Program-made: the position numbers and the translations under genes
Shown here: in pieces, positions 62,353 to 64,000 of the stretch
How positions within the stretch are numbered: position 1 is the first letter of the stretch
How the letters are laid out: each line of letters begins with the position of its first letter
Source of the DNA: Agrobacterium arsenijevicii
GTDB lineage: Bacteria; Pseudomonadota; Alphaproteobacteria; Rhizobiales; Rhizobiaceae
Reading direction: 5' to 3'
Length of the DNA: 64,000 bases
Assembly (NCBI GenBank): GCA_000949895.1
Contig: JWIT01000017.1
Location: 1 to 64,000, forward strand
The notes under the pieces: model-generated
Told to the model about the DNA's origin: nothing
The model's input: the letters and a program-made list of their open reading frames with translations, nothing else
The model's database searches: none

Positions 62353-63438
62353 CTAAACGAGACTTATTGCGGCCGAAACTGACTTCAGCATGTCGGTCGG
62401 CATTCCGGACGCGTCGACTAAGTATTTCGCGAGGGAGCCCGTGAACTGTCTAACTCGATTGTTGGACGATATGCGCTTCTTCAACGCAGCCTCCAATGTC
62501 TCAGATCGATCTGCCACTGACCGCATCGAAAGCTCTTTGCAAATTGAAGCGCATTCGAAGACGCTCTGCGGGGAGCCGATTATCAATCCAGCCATCTGCA
62601 CGAGCGAATTCCAGCTTGGTAGATCGACGGCATGACCCGCAGGCTCTCTTGCCCCTCTCTCGGCGAGGCGCTGCCTAATATGATAAGCTTCTCGGCCATC
62701 CCACATGTAGAACCTTAGCGTTTGCTCGAATTCTGACTTATCCATCGAGGGGTCGTAGAAACGGCGGATGTCTCTTGCCATAACTGACCACATCAAAAAG
62801 CAAGAGGACATGGTGTCGAAGAGGATCGAGAGGTGCTCGCCCTTCTCTGGGTCGAAGTTTCCCTTAATCGACCGCAATTCCGCGACGATCTTCCTGAAAA
62901 CAGAAGCTGGGCGCTGTGCTGTTGGCACGACTGCGTGGTTGAGGTGATATAATGGTCCTGACCATAGCCATTTCCTGTACGCTGCCTCTGCCCGATCCCA
63001 GTTTTCGATTTCCGATTGATAATGTGTGACACTAGGAAATAAGGGATCGTACGTCTTGGAGAGATCGATGAAACTATCTTCATCATGAAGGTCAATTTGT
63101 AAGGTGAGGGCGGAAAGACGATGATTTCTGGAGGCCGTGCGCTTCAGGATTACAAACGCAGAATCCATGTGGAGGTAGTCGCATAGACCCCGCGCCCATA
63201 GCGCTCGATTGATAGCGCTCATCTTATTGGTGGTCTTGCAGTCAAATGCGGTCCGATGGAGGGCACCGTCACCGCTGACGCCAATTCCCAGTGCATCGAT
63301 ATCTGTAAGGACTTCGGTTGTCTCCGTAAGATCAGCGGTGTTGTGGACCAACACCTCGACAAACGGTATCAAGCCAACGGCTAAGCAATAGCGGATAGCC
63401 AATTCCTTTTGGTGTCTATCTTTATCGAGTTTCCCCAC
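62353..63438 (-). CDS. nuclease-like protein, unknown system
   Basis: 361 residues. A probable nuclease core lies near the start: EVLTDIDALG then RTAFDCKTT, the D...(D/E)xK-like order of restriction-type folds, here with Cys between Asp and Lys. The rest is helical. It is preceded on the minus strand by the 179-residue gene (6 bases between), so the two are one operon. The operon may continue past the window. No other match; defence role suspected from context. Confidence 0.6.
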   Translation of the reverse strand: MGKLDKDRHQKELAIRYCLAVGLIPFVEVLVHNTADLTETTEVLTDIDALGIGVSGDGALHRTAFDCKTTNKMSAINRALWARGLCDYLHMDSAFVILKRTASRNHRLSALTLQIDLHDEDSFIDLSKTYDPLFPSVTHYQSEIENWDRAEAAYRKWLWSGPLYHLNHAVVPTAQRPASVFRKIVAELRSIKGNFDPEKGEHLSILFDTMSSCFLMWSVMARDIRRFYDPSMDKSEFEQTLRFYMWDGREAYHIRQRLAERGAREPAGHAVDLPSWNSLVQMAGLIIGSPQSVFECASICKELSMRSVADRSETLEAALKKRISSNNRVRQFTGSLAKYLVDASGMPTDMLKSVSAAISLV

Positions 63439-63444
63439 TATGCC

Positions 63445-63984
63445 TCACAGCTTCAGTAGAAGTTGCTGATATTCGTAATCAGCCTCTTCGTTCAATATAA
63501 CTTTTGGTTTCGCCTTTATCTCGCGGGCGGAGATTAAGGACTGGATGTAAGTCTCGTCCTTGGTAAGCGCGAGCCTGGCATCTTTGTTGACTTCCATGCC
63601 TTGGAGGCTGCCGTTGGACAACAGCTTTATCGCCAGGTTCAACGCTTCTTTGTTCTCTTCGGTTTTCAGAATATGAAACTGCTGCCCCCTAGGGCCAGGT
63701 TTGAGCGTCCCAACGCGCAGGACGACCAGGTTATAATACTGGGTGCCCGCTTCAGAGTTTGATCCCAGAAATCCTTTGTCACGGAGTGCTTCCAAGATTT
63801 TCAGTGGATACTTTATTTGATATCGGTCTGGAAGTAGCTGTCCTTTTCGTACTGCAGCAATAAGGGCCATGGCGCGTTCGTAAATCTCGCGATTCGCGGC
63901 ATTGAGCTTCGCGCCACCAGGGCGAGGCGTGAACATGAAAGATTCAGATTTATCACCAAATTTGATAGTCGGCGGCTTAATCAT
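63445..63984 (-). CDS. unknown protein upstream of the nuclease-like gene
   Basis: 179 residues from the ATG at 63984, near the window end. Basic and helical with a possible winged-helix-like pattern in residues 45-75 (YQIKYPLKILEALRDKGFLG); no catalytic motif. No signal peptide. It is the first gene of the two-gene unit in the window and could be a DNA-binding or regulatory partner. Confidence 0.55.
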   Translation of the reverse strand: MIKPPTIKFGDKSESFMFTPRPGGAKLNAANREIYERAMALIAAVRKGQLLPDRYQIKYPLKILEALRDKGFLGSNSEAGTQYYNLVVLRVGTLKPGPRGQQFHILKTEENKEALNLAIKLLSNGSLQGMEVNKDARLALTKDETYIQSLISAREIKAKPKVILNEEADYEYQQLLLKL

Positions 63985-64000
63985 ACCCTCCGCCGACAGT

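Noticed and set aside
1..64000. CRISPR array or complete insertion sequence
   Set aside because: No regular repeat-spacer pattern and no transposase of a known family was seen.

Overview
The window looks like part of a large accessory plasmid from an alphaproteobacterium of the Rhizobium/Agrobacterium/Sinorhizobium group. The evidence is an intact repABC replication-partition operon (51429-54969) with its antisense ctRNA between repB and repC, two identical GTTNNNNGCNNNNAAC-type parS palindromes downstream, a TraI-type acyl-homoserine-lactone synthase with a tra-box-like palindrome in front of it, a DUF1612/RHE_PE00001-type protein, and GC-rich rhizobial codon use. No rRNA, intact tRNA, CRISPR array or complete insertion sequence was seen.

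Layout. 0.1-3.7 kb: membrane and repeat-like proteins of unknown function, two of which may be one gene split by a frameshift. 3.9-12 kb: a ParD/ParE-type toxin-antitoxin pair, a SIR2-HerA pair of the Nezha type, and a 1326-residue nuclease-STAND-repeat protein of Avs type. 12-18 kb: a lipoprotein and small protein facing a phospholipase D-like protein, a secreted endonuclease/exonuclease/phosphatase-fold protein and a membrane-associated alpha/beta hydrolase. 18.3-22.9 kb: a subtilisin-like protease with a small partner, divergent from a degenerate-HNH/ABC-ATPase fusion and an HNH nuclease. 23-28 kb, all minus strand: HNH, TIR, tandem-repeat peptide, WYL regulator, P-loop kinase, DEDD exonuclease and radical SAM enzyme. 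28-31 kb, plus strand: a transglutaminase-fold protein, a DcdV/AvcD-like kinase-deaminase and a third unknown gene. 31-36 kb: a WYL regulator divergent from a large adenine methylase and a PD-(D/E)XK nuclease.

36-48.8 kb is a recombination and toxin-antitoxin zone: DUF1612, two tyrosine recombinases, a decayed DUF4143 ATPase, Phd/VapC, a second nuclease plus HNH-ATPase pair, HigBA, membrane protein genes, a lytic transglycosylase and two separated fragments of a recombinase. 48.9-57.4 kb is the plasmid backbone: HipBA with clustered operators, repABC, a twice-frameshifted CoiA-like gene and parS. 57.7-61.5 kb holds tra box, traI, a methyltransferase-like gene, a 464-residue unknown and a GNAT acetyltransferase, probably one quorum-controlled operon. 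61.5-64 kb contains a strongly structured non-coding stretch and a two-gene operon with a nuclease-like protein.

Taken together this is a plasmid defence island assembled next to recombinases, stabilised by at least four toxin-antitoxin systems, with a replication/partition core and an orphan quorum-sensing output. The most promising undescribed units are the protease/HNH-ATPase/HNH module, the divergent radical SAM and deaminase operons, and the TraI-methyltransferase-unknown-GNAT operon.
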